From Bacteroidota bacterium (GTDB lineage Bacteria > Bacteroidota > Bacteroidia > Chitinophagales > S012-47), in the NCBI GenBank assembly GCA_024276745.1, contig JAJRWN010000056.1, positions 1-36,362 of the forward strand: a DNA stretch of 36,362 nt. The letters are read 5' to 3'. How positions within the stretch are numbered: position 1 is the first letter of the stretch; every line of letters begins with the position of its first letter. The position numbers and the translations under genes are program-made. Below the pieces are notes generated by a model. That model was not told where the DNA came from. It saw nothing but the letters and a program-made list of their open reading frames with translations, and ran no database searches. Positions 1-8,228 of this stretch are shown here, piece after piece.

Positions 1-298
1 ATTCCATTTCAAGTTTCTTCATAATTATCCTTTACTTTACATTGCCCAGCCTTGTAAGCAACAAAAAACCTCCTGTAAACTCGGCCAAAGTAGCCAAAGC
101 ACATGCGTGTAAACCTCGCAAATGGTTGAAATTTCTTTTTCTATAGGGTAAAAATGTTTCAATATTGTGGTCGCTTAATTTCGTGATAGAAATTTTGTGT
201 GGACGGTTAAATGGAATGATTCTCCGGGTAACCATAGTCAATACAAACAATCGTGCTTTCGATGTTTTTGCTTTCTCTACCAGTTTTCTAAAATTCAT
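1..298 (-). pseudogene. DUF4442 (hotdog/PaaI-thioesterase-like) protein interrupted by an in-frame TAA; runs off the left edge
   Basis: ORF 32..298 reads ...IIPFNRPHKISI...LPYRKRNFNHLRGLHACALATLAEFTGGFLLLTRLGNVK*. The same frame continues past the TAA (32-34) as RIIMKKLEME(Y?), which resembles the DUF4442 continuation. Confidence 0.6.
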
Positions 299-352
299 AG
301 GTTTTAGTTTAATAAAGCACTTATCAGCATGATAAATAAGTAGGAAAATTAA

Positions 353-967
353 TTATTTTCTACCAAAATCAGCCGGTATTTCACCCCAGTCTTTTGTAGG
401 CCATTTTATAATTTTCGATTGATATGGATTTTGTTTCAGCCAGTTTAAAGCCCGGTTTGCCATTTGCCATACTTTTTGAGTTTGCTTATTGTGCGGAAGT
501 TTTGATCGAATCCATTGATGCCGGACCCAGGAAATGGCCGTTCTCGAATCAGAATATATATCCAAATTAAGTTTATTTTCTTTTTGCCAGGCCAAAGCAT
601 GAACAATAGCCAAAAACTCACCAATATTGTTATTGCCCATTTCAACAGGGCCTACATGAAATATTTGAACTGCCTCGGGCAAATAAACCCCCCGGTATTC
701 CATATTACCGGGGCTACCGTCACAAGCGGCATCTACTGCCAGACCTTCGAGCTGTTCAGGTGCCCGGAGCTTAGGTTTTCTTGCTTTTGAAACAGCCTGT
801 TGATAATCGGATTCAAAAGCCCTTTTTGCTTCATCCAGATTTTCGTAGCCCTTAAATTGAGCTCCACGATAGCCTTTAATTTGTAACTGGCACTTTGCCC
901 AGGAATTAAATATCCCGGTCTCGTGACCTGCCCAAACAACATAATATTTGTTTTTACTTTTAGCCAT
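353..967 (-). CDS. Ribonuclease H1-like protein with N-terminal viroplasmin (caulimovirus-type) domain
   Basis: N-terminus KYYVVWAGHETGIFNSWAKCQLQIKGYRGAQFKGY is viroplasmin-like. RNase H acidic residues appear in CDGSPG, NNIGEFLAI, IYSDSRTA and the C-terminal PADFGRK. Confidence 0.88.
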   Translation of the reverse strand: MAKSKNKYYVVWAGHETGIFNSWAKCQLQIKGYRGAQFKGYENLDEAKRAFESDYQQAVSKARKPKLRAPEQLEGLAVDAACDGSPGNMEYRGVYLPEAVQIFHVGPVEMGNNNIGEFLAIVHALAWQKENKLNLDIYSDSRTAISWVRHQWIRSKLPHNKQTQKVWQMANRALNWLKQNPYQSKIIKWPTKDWGEIPADFGRK

Positions 968-997
968 GTCCGACAGGCTAAAATAATCAATCCGGCA

Positions 998-1837
998 TTA
1001 GCGCTTCAGTAATTTAATCGTTCGGTGTGTATTCTTCAAGCGAAGATCAAGTAAATAAACTCCGGCAGGCAGATTGCTTAAATCGAGTTTGTTTTGTGTA
1101 TAACTCAATGGATGGTCAGGCAAAACCTTTTGCCCGTTTAGATTATACAGGCCGCCTAGCAATTCTGTGTTTTGAACTTGGGTATTGATATAAACAAAAT
1201 CACTGGTTATGCCGGGATAAACCGCTATTTCATCAAGTGTCAAAACCGGATTATTAATGCCTATAGCAACTTTTTCTTGTATGCTTACCGTATCAAAATA
1301 AATTTGGTCACCATTGTTTGTACCGTCATGATTGGTCACATTAACGGCTACAAAAAAATCAACCCTACCTGTACCGGAGGGTATGGGTGCCATCCAGTCG
1401 AAGGTCCATGTATTACTATCTACCTGATCGATACTCAATGCCGTATGCGTAATATAATTTGTATTGGTACTCAACTGGGTATTAAGGTCAAGGGGGGTAA
1501 GGGTTCCGGCTGCTGCTCCGGTATTATCCTGAGGAGATGCTTCAAATCCAAAACGGGTAATACCAGGCTCATGGATATGTACCGTTATAGAATAGCTTAC
1601 TCCCGGTATATATCCATCAGCAGGCACATTGCTGCTGATTAGTTGATCGCGATATTGAGCTGTTCCGGCATGGCATGCCGTACACAATCGGCCACTTTCC
1701 ATTGTTCCTCCGGTATATCCGCCATTGGCAATATTCGAAGGTGCACCGGCATGGTAGGTAAATAATTCGGGCTGTATGGCTAAAAAGAATACCGCCAGTA
1801 CAATCAGTCCGCTAATTAAAGATCTCGATGATTTCAT
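998..1837 (-). CDS. Choice-of-anchor V-type secreted protein with a CxxCH motif and a C-terminal T9SS type A sorting domain
   Basis: Signal peptide MKSSRSLISGLIVLAVFFLA; GRLCTACHAG (CxxCH); C-terminus LYNLNGQKV...LDLSNLPAGVYLLDLRLKNTHRTIKLLKR is a por-type sorting domain. Confidence 0.75.
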   Translation of the reverse strand: MKSSRSLISGLIVLAVFFLAIQPELFTYHAGAPSNIANGGYTGGTMESGRLCTACHAGTAQYRDQLISSNVPADGYIPGVSYSITVHIHEPGITRFGFEASPQDNTGAAAGTLTPLDLNTQLSTNTNYITHTALSIDQVDSNTWTFDWMAPIPSGTGRVDFFVAVNVTNHDGTNNGDQIYFDTVSIQEKVAIGINNPVLTLDEIAVYPGITSDFVYINTQVQNTELLGGLYNLNGQKVLPDHPLSYTQNKLDLSNLPAGVYLLDLRLKNTHRTIKLLKR

Positions 1838-1866
1838 AATAGTTGGTTTTATGGGCTAAGAATTAA

Positions 1867-2334
1867 TTAAGCACTTTCAAGTGCTTTCAGTATTTGTTCG
1901 GTATGGTTTGATGTATCTACTTTTTTAAATACTTTTTCTATGTTTCCGCTTTCGTTAATAATAAAGGTTGTTCTGAATATCGACATGTATTTCCGGCCAT
2001 ACATATTCTTCTCGCCCCAAACTCCGTAGGACTCAATAATGGCCTTATCCGTATCGGCTATTAAAGGGAAAGGCAAGTCAAATTTTTCAATAAATTTTTG
2101 ATGTGATTGTTCGTTGTCGGCACTTACACCAAGCACTATAAAACCCTTCGAAAGCAAGTCCATATAATTGTCGCGCAAATTACAGGCTTCTTTAGTACAT
2201 CCGGGTGTATTGTCTTTCGGATAAAAATAAAGGATTACCTTTTTCCCTATAAAATCAGATAATGAAATTTTATTAGCATTTTGGTCGATACCGGAAAATT
2301 CAGGAGCTTTATCTCCAGCCTTTAATGTGATCAT
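1867..2334 (-). CDS. bcp: Thioredoxin-dependent peroxiredoxin, BCP/PrxQ family
   Basis: LYFYPKDNTPGCTKEACNLRDNY: canonical peroxidatic and resolving cysteine region of BCP; 155 aa. Confidence 0.93.
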   Translation of the reverse strand: MITLKAGDKAPEFSGIDQNANKISLSDFIGKKVILYFYPKDNTPGCTKEACNLRDNYMDLLSKGFIVLGVSADNEQSHQKFIEKFDLPFPLIADTDKAIIESYGVWGEKNMYGRKYMSIFRTTFIINESGNIEKVFKKVDTSNHTEQILKALESA

Positions 2335-4050
2335 TATTTATGTTTTTTTATGCTTTGTTGATATATATTTTGATTTCCCACATAATCCTTAACAATTATT
2401 TTCAGGATATGTTCCTTATCGTCTGCCAAGCCGTCAATTAAACATGACAGAGTATGCAATCTTCCCGAATAGGCAGCCAGTATCCATTGGCCGTCCAGAC
2501 GGGCCTCGTACAAATGTACACCGGCAAGATTATCTCTTAATTTAAATTGGTAAACATATCCTGACCCATGCCCAATTGTAAGGGGTTTAATCATTGGGGC
2601 TTTTCGATCATAGGCCAGATAAAAAGTACCGAATGCTCTTGAAGAAGCATAAAAATTTCCATTTGACCATTTTCCAAGTGATGCGATTCTCCGGTTTTTA
2701 TGATCTATTCTGATTAACAAGGTTTTGTCTTTTAATGAATCCGGAATATTGGGGTTTTTAAAAATAATATCGAAATAATGCTGTACCGGAATATAAAAAG
2801 AACCAATACGATATACTTTTGAAACAGCTCCTGCCACAGTTTCCTTTTCTTCAAATGCTATGGGTGCGCTACTGTATAGTGCAAGAGCAGGAATATGAAC
2901 TTCAATACCGGTTGTTTGAAACTTTAGTGCCTTATTATAGGGGAAAAACCTGGGTCTGTTGCCAGGGCTTTCCTTAGCCTCTCCTAGTATGCTTAAATAT
3001 ATATCGCATTTATTGCCGTCAATATCCATTAATTGAATATGCAAATCGGTCTTTTTTCCTGCTTTTATTCTAATACTTCCATCCAACGACCGCTTAGGGT
3101 AATAGGGTGCCATATCACCGGGTTGCCGGTAACACAACATAATTTTCTTACCGCTCATTAATCGTTGCCTGTAATCGATATGGGCATTCACAAAATAATT
3201 ATCATCAAACGAAAATCGATTCATTCGAAAATGATAGGCTTCCTGATGATTGGTGTCCATAATGATTTCATAAATACCATTGTGGTTTCCTCCCGGGTAT
3301 AATTGGTCAAAAGCAGCTAAACCCACGGCAATATTGCCTTCCGGCAAATTGATAATCGTTTTGGTTTTGTATGAAGCCGTTTTAGCATCAGGTAATAAAG
3401 AGGCTGTTTTGATTGCACCACGCCATAGGGCATCGGCCTGATAAAAGTAAATTTTACTGGCTTTTGGTGCTGTCTTATCCTGAATGGGCAGATGAAATAG
3501 CAAAGGATTAACGGGATACTCTGTTTTGCTCTCTCTAACTTCAAAATGCAAATGAGGGCCGCTTGAAGAACCACTATTGCCCGAATAAGCAATAATTTCT
3601 CCTTTTTCCACAGAAAATTTTCCAGGTTCCGGATAGATATCTACTTCGTAGGAATGCAAATGCTTTTGTATGCCATTAATAAATTTTTGCAATTCAACAT
3701 TGAAAGCCGATAAATGTGCATAAACCGTAGTAAATCCATCGGGATGACTGATATAAACAGCCCTGCCGTATCCGAATGGAGAAATACGAATGCGCGAAAC
3801 AAAACCTGCTTCTACCGAATGCACCGGAATACCAGTTTTATTAAAAGTAGAAATATCGATACCCGAGTGAAAATGATTATAGCGTATTTCACCAAAATTA
3901 CCCGATAGTTTCGGATGAATATCCATTGGAAATGGAAACGATGGGTAGATATTTTCTGTTTGACTTATTAAATTATTTGTAATAAGAAAACAAAGAAAAA
4001 AAGCAATGTAAGGAAATTTAAAAATTCGGACGAAGGGTTGAAGTTGCATA
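2334..4050 (-). CDS. M23 family metallopeptidase (LytM/peptidoglycan endopeptidase-like), exported
   Basis: HFHSGIDIST...VYAHLSAF...GNSGSSSGPHLHFEVRE motifs of M23. Likely start is MQLQPFVRIFKFPYIAFFLCFLI at 4050 rather than the ORF-track start at 4091. Confidence 0.88.
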
Positions 4051-4725
4051 AAAATCATTAATACATTGCACGATAGCCTGGGGGTCGTCAATTACCTTCA
4101 ATAAATCAATATCTTCCGGATTAACATTGTTTGCTTCAAGGAGTGTTTTTTTAATCCAATCAATCAAACCAGCCCAATATTCGGTCCCCATCAGAATAAT
4201 AGGAATCCGGTCAATTTTTTGAGTTTGAACCAGGGTAACCGATTCAAAAAGTTCGTCTAATGTGCCAAAGCCTCCCGGCAGAACCACAAAAGCCTGCGCA
4301 TATTTTACAAACATTACTTTTCGTACAAAAAAGTAGTTAAAATTGAAATTTTTATCTGAATCAATATAAGGATTTGGATTTTGTTCGTGTGGTAGGTCTA
4401 TATTTAAACCCACCGATTTTCCATTGGCAGAACGGGCTCCCAAATTAGCTGCTTCCATAATTCCGGGACCACCACCGGTAATAATACCGTAACCGTCTTT
4501 TACCAGCATGGAGGCTAAATCAGCTGCTTTTTTATAGTATGGATGATTGGGTTGGGTTCGTGCCGAACCAAATATGGAAACACATGGTCCAATTTTATCG
4601 AGCCGTTCAAATCCTTCTACAAATTCTGACATTATCTTAAACATCCGCCATGATGAATCAGCTTTTATTTCTACCCATGTTTTGGGTTTAAAAAGTGCTT
4701 TTTTATTAAATTTTGATGGATTCAT
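4018..4725 (-). CDS. LOG family protein (TIGR00730-type Rossmann fold; putative nucleoside 5'-monophosphate phosphoribohydrolase)
   Basis: SIFGSARTQPNHPYY, GYGIITGGGPGIMEAANLGA and VVLPGGFGTLDELFE (PGGxGTxxE) motifs. Confidence 0.93.
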   Translation of the reverse strand: MNPSKFNKKALFKPKTWVEIKADSSWRMFKIMSEFVEGFERLDKIGPCVSIFGSARTQPNHPYYKKAADLASMLVKDGYGIITGGGPGIMEAANLGARSANGKSVGLNIDLPHEQNPNPYIDSDKNFNFNYFFVRKVMFVKYAQAFVVLPGGFGTLDELFESVTLVQTQKIDRIPIILMGTEYWAGLIDWIKKTLLEANNVNPEDIDLLKVIDDPQAIVQCINDFYATSTLRPNF

Positions 4726-6310
4726 TAAAAGGTGTTTTTTTCGAAAAAATCAATAATCCTATGAATGTAATTATTCCGTTCAAAATAAGCAATTCATAGC
4801 TAATGCTATATCCTTTCAAAGTTGTTTCATAATTAATTGCTAACAAACGACAAATTAGTTGAAAAATTTCAGCTGAATAGCGATAAAACAAATAAGTAAG
4901 CAGAGGTGCTGTTAAGGCGATAAAGGGAACGGCTTTATCCCTTACTATTCTTTTGGTCATCATGCCAAAAGAATACAAACCCAATAAAGGGCCATAGGTA
5001 TAACCGGCCACCCGGAACAACTGATCGATAACCGAGCGGTTGCCAATCAGGCGGAATGAAAGTACGGTAAGTAAAAGCAAAAGGGAAAAACCCAAATGAA
5101 CTTTAAAACGGGTTTTTATACCGGCCTGATGTTCACTTATTCCAAGAAAATCGACACAAAAAGAAGTAGTCAGGGCAGTTAGGGCCGAGTCGGCACTGGA
5201 GTAGGCAGCCGCAATCAAGCCGATAATAAAAAAAATACCTACAATTGGACTCAGATAACGAAGGGCTAGCATGGGAAACAAATAATCCGTCTGGAAATGT
5301 TGTGTTGTTTCTCCGCTGTCGAGACCTACATGTGTAGCCAAAGCATGTAAGGTCTGATTAGGAAAAATATTATTTCCATCAGGCAGTATATTGCTACCTG
5401 AAATAATGGAATATTGATGTGTGGCAAACAAAAAAAGTAATGCACCCAAAGCAAGAAAAAGAATATTTACCACCATATGCATCGCCATTTGCCAATAAAT
5501 ATTACGCTGTGCATCTTTCAATTTTCGAATACTCAGATTTTTTTGCATCATATCCTGATCAAGTCCTGTCATAACAATAGCGATGAAGGCCCCACTGAGT
5601 AATTGTTTGACAAAAAAGCGGCCATCGTGCCAATCCCAGAAAAAAACCCGGCTATAAGGACTATCCTTTACAGCAGTAAATAGTTCTCCAATGTTATAGT
5701 GCATATTTTTAGCCATAAGCACTATGGTAAGCAACATAGCAAGTAGCATAAAAAAGGTTTGCAAGGTATCAGTCCAGACAATAGTTCTGATACCACCTCT
5801 AAAAGTATATACCCAGATTAATGCTATGGTAATGATAACGGTAAGGGCAAAAGGAATATGCCAGGCATCGAAAACAAATAATTGCAATACACCGGCAACC
5901 AGAAAAAGTCTGAAACTGGCACCAATTACTCTTGAAACTTGGAAAAAAACGGCACCTGTTTTATAAGAATATTTCCCAAATCGTTCATCCAGATAAGCAT
6001 AAATTGAAGTAAGTTTCAGCTTATAGTACACCGGCATAAGCACTAGGGCAATCACGAGATAACCAAGCATATATCCCATCACCATTTGCAAATAAGAAAA
6101 AGCATTGGTACCCACCCAGCCGGGAACAGAAATAAAAGTGACCCCCGAAAGAGAAGCACCAATCATACCGAAAGCGACTAAAAACCAGGGTGATTTTCGA
6201 TTACCAATAAAAAAACTTTGATTATCTGCTTTGCGACCGGTCCACCACCCAACCATAATCAACAGGAAAAAATAAGCAAGAATTACAGATAAGATTAAAA
6301 CAGGTGTCAT
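4706..6310 (-). CDS. Sodium:solute symporter (SSS) family transporter
   Basis: Multi-TM 534 aa protein; GWWTGRKADNQSFFIGNRKSPWFLVAFGMIGASLSGVTFISVPG is typical of the SSS N-terminus. Confidence 0.9.
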   Translation of the reverse strand: MTPVLILSVILAYFFLLIMVGWWTGRKADNQSFFIGNRKSPWFLVAFGMIGASLSGVTFISVPGWVGTNAFSYLQMVMGYMLGYLVIALVLMPVYYKLKLTSIYAYLDERFGKYSYKTGAVFFQVSRVIGASFRLFLVAGVLQLFVFDAWHIPFALTVIITIALIWVYTFRGGIRTIVWTDTLQTFFMLLAMLLTIVLMAKNMHYNIGELFTAVKDSPYSRVFFWDWHDGRFFVKQLLSGAFIAIVMTGLDQDMMQKNLSIRKLKDAQRNIYWQMAMHMVVNILFLALGALLFLFATHQYSIISGSNILPDGNNIFPNQTLHALATHVGLDSGETTQHFQTDYLFPMLALRYLSPIVGIFFIIGLIAAAYSSADSALTALTTSFCVDFLGISEHQAGIKTRFKVHLGFSLLLLLTVLSFRLIGNRSVIDQLFRVAGYTYGPLLGLYSFGMMTKRIVRDKAVPFIALTAPLLTYLFYRYSAEIFQLICRLLAINYETTLKGYSISYELLILNGIITFIGLLIFSKKTPFNESIKI

Positions 6311-6323
6311 GCAGCTAAAGTAT

Positions 6324-6331
6324 CAAAAGTA
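6324..6331 (-). promoter_or_regulatory. Candidate Bacteroidota -7 element TACTTTTG upstream of the SSS gene
   Basis: Reverse complement of CAAAAGTA matches TAnnTTTG, 13 nt upstream of the SSS ATG; no convincing -33 TTG seen. Confidence 0.35.
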
Positions 6332-6349
6332 GCCATGAGAAAAAGTAGA

Positions 6350-7201
6350 TTAGTAAGAAGCAGGGCAACCGAAACCATTATGTTTACCTCCTTTTAACCC
6401 GGTTAGGGTAAAAGAAAAAGTAAACCCGGCAAAACCAAACCAATCCATATTGCTTGGATCACCTCTTTGTTCTCCATCGGCATGAATCACCGGATTGCCA
6501 CTTAGCTCTCCTGAACGATTCGATAATGCATTGGCCAATGCCCCGTTTTCTCCGGTTAAAATCATTTGATCAACATAAGTAGTGCTTACATCATCGAGAT
6601 AATCCGTAAAGGTTTTTCTCAAACCGATTTCGGCACCCATATTCACCAAATTTGCCAAAGCAAAACGAAAGCCCAAACCCATGGGGATGCTAAATTGGTA
6701 TAGAGGATATTTTTTCCTTTGAGGGTAAGCACTTGTTCCTTGCCCTTCGGTTCCTAAGGGTTGAAGATAAACCCACTCGCCCTTGTATGATGCTCTGGGA
6801 TTGAAATGAAATCCACTAATGCCAACAAATAAATACGGAGTAAAAGGTTGCAAATAATTATCGTAGCCAAGGATATTATATTCGGCTACCAAAGCCATAT
6901 CCAGTATATTGCTTTTAAAACTTAAGTTTCTGGCTTTCAATTGCGGATCCAAAGCATTGGCATCGGTACCTGAAATTACTCCATAGGTAAGCCCTAAGCG
7001 AAGCGATAAAAATTTTGAAGGATAATATCTGATAAATCCTCCGGCTGCCGAATGTGTTTCTTTCATTACAAAAGCAATGGGAGCCAAATCGCCAAAATAA
7101 TTGGATACTCCTGCAAAAGCACCCAATTCCCAGGTTTGTGCATTAGCTTCAATACTAAATAATAGTAAACAAACGGATAGCAGTTTTGTTATTTTTTTCA
7201 T
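6350..7201 (-). CDS. DUF6089-type outer-membrane beta-barrel protein
   Basis: Signal peptide MKKITKLLSVCLLLFSIEANAQ followed by TWELGAFAGVSNYFGDLAP, beta-barrel-like alternation, and GAEIGLRKTFTDYLDDVSTTYVD. Confidence 0.8.
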   Translation of the reverse strand: MKKITKLLSVCLLLFSIEANAQTWELGAFAGVSNYFGDLAPIAFVMKETHSAAGGFIRYYPSKFLSLRLGLTYGVISGTDANALDPQLKARNLSFKSNILDMALVAEYNILGYDNYLQPFTPYLFVGISGFHFNPRASYKGEWVYLQPLGTEGQGTSAYPQRKKYPLYQFSIPMGLGFRFALANLVNMGAEIGLRKTFTDYLDDVSTTYVDQMILTGENGALANALSNRSGELSGNPVIHADGEQRGDPSNMDWFGFAGFTFSFTLTGLKGGKHNGFGCPASY

Positions 7202-7226
7202 AAGGGCAAATAAGTATGAATCCGCA

Positions 7227-7234
7227 CAAATTTA
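7227..7234 (-). promoter_or_regulatory. Candidate -7 element TAAATTTG for the DUF6089 gene
   Basis: Reverse complement of CAAATTTA matches TAnnTTTG, about 25 nt upstream of the ATG; upstream TTG spacing is not ideal. Confidence 0.35.
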
Positions 7235-7297
7235 ATAAAGCTGCGTTCAAAATCACAGAATATCACGGATGAGGCTTGCTCATTTCAGCGAAAAAGT

Positions 7298-7305
7298 TAG
7301 ATTTG
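7298..7305 (+). promoter_or_regulatory. Candidate -7 element TAGATTTG with upstream TTG (7276-7278) for the TM2 gene
   Basis: TAnnTTTG match; 19-nt gap to TTG at 7276-7278; ATG at 7332. Confidence 0.45.
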
Positions 7306-7331
7306 TATCATACAATAAAAATCAATTTGCA

Positions 7332-8159
7332 ATGAAAAACAAAAAAACAGCCGGATTATTAGCACTTATTTTGGGCATCTTCGGCATTCATCGATTTTAC
7401 CTGCGCCAATATGTAAGAGGTGCTTTTTACATTATCTTTCCTGCTCTTTTAGCTCTACTCGTTGCCTTACTAACCGGTACGGTAGAAATTTTGAAAGATG
7501 CTTCTGCCGATTTAAACTTTGGCCCGGCATTCCTGAATCGAATTTTCTTTGTACCCATTGTGTACTATCTGCCGGTGTTGCTGCTGTCTATTGCCGAAGC
7601 GATCTACTTTTTTGTAATGAAAAAGGAGCATTTCAATAAACACTTCAACGGACAACACGAAAGCAGTGCCAAAGTATGGGGATTTTCCATTTTAAATATT
7701 GCTTTATCCATTCTTGTGCTCTTCCTCTTGTTTAATCGATATTTTAGCAAAGACAGCATTAATGTAAGTGGCACCGATGCGGCTTTCGAAATCACATCAA
7801 CGGACTTATTTGCCGCTTTTGATGAAGATGCTGATGCGGCTTATGCAAAATATGGTAATCAGGTTATCGATATTAGCGGAAATATTGTTGAAGTCGGACA
7901 AGAAATTACCGGTGAATATTATGTTAGTCTGGAAGGTGGTATTATATACAATGTAAAATGTAATTTTCAAGCATCTGAGCAAGAGAAAGTAAAAGATTTG
8001 GTCGAAGGACAGGAAATTACGGTAAAAGGATATTGCAGGGCATTGATTATGGATTTAATAGTGGACGACTGTCAACTGGTCAATATTGGTGAAAAACCTG
8101 CAGTACCCGAACCCGAACCGGTAACAGATAGTCTTTCAACTACTACCGATACCCTATAA
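7332..8159 (+). CDS. TM2 domain protein fused to a tRNA_anti-like/OB-fold domain
   Basis: MKNKKTAGLLALILGIFGIHRFYLRQYVRGAFY is TM2; C-terminal LFAAFDEDADAAYAKYGNQVIDISGNIVEV...VKGYCRALIMDLIVDDCQLV resembles the tRNA_anti-like OB fold. Start moved to 7332 from the ORF-track start at 7269. Confidence 0.8.
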   Translation: MKNKKTAGLLALILGIFGIHRFYLRQYVRGAFYIIFPALLALLVALLTGTVEILKDASADLNFGPAFLNRIFFVPIVYYLPVLLLSIAEAIYFFVMKKEHFNKHFNGQHESSAKVWGFSILNIALSILVLFLLFNRYFSKDSINVSGTDAAFEITSTDLFAAFDEDADAAYAKYGNQVIDISGNIVEVGQEITGEYYVSLEGGIIYNVKCNFQASEQEKVKDLVEGQEITVKGYCRALIMDLIVDDCQLVNIGEKPAVPEPEPVTDSLSTTTDTL

Positions 8160-8183
8160 TATTATTACTCATTTTATTCCATA

Positions 8184-8215
8184 AAAAAAAGGCTTGTGAA
8201 AACAAGCCTTTTTTT
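8184..8215. terminator. Bidirectional Rho-independent terminator
   Basis: AAAAAAA-GGCTTG-TGAAAA-CAAGCC-TTTTTTT: perfect 6-bp GC-containing stem extended by A7/T7, between the convergent stops at 8159 and 8229. Confidence 0.92.
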
Positions 8216-8228
8216 GTGTGCAGTCATT

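Noticed and set aside
321-335. Inverted repeat TTATCA-GCA-TGATAA upstream of the DUF4442 gene
   Set aside because: Short and AT-rich; could be an operator but expected by chance in this composition.
1172-1642. 156-aa plus-strand ORF
   Set aside because: Antisense to the choice-of-anchor V gene, no domain, no promoter; spurious.
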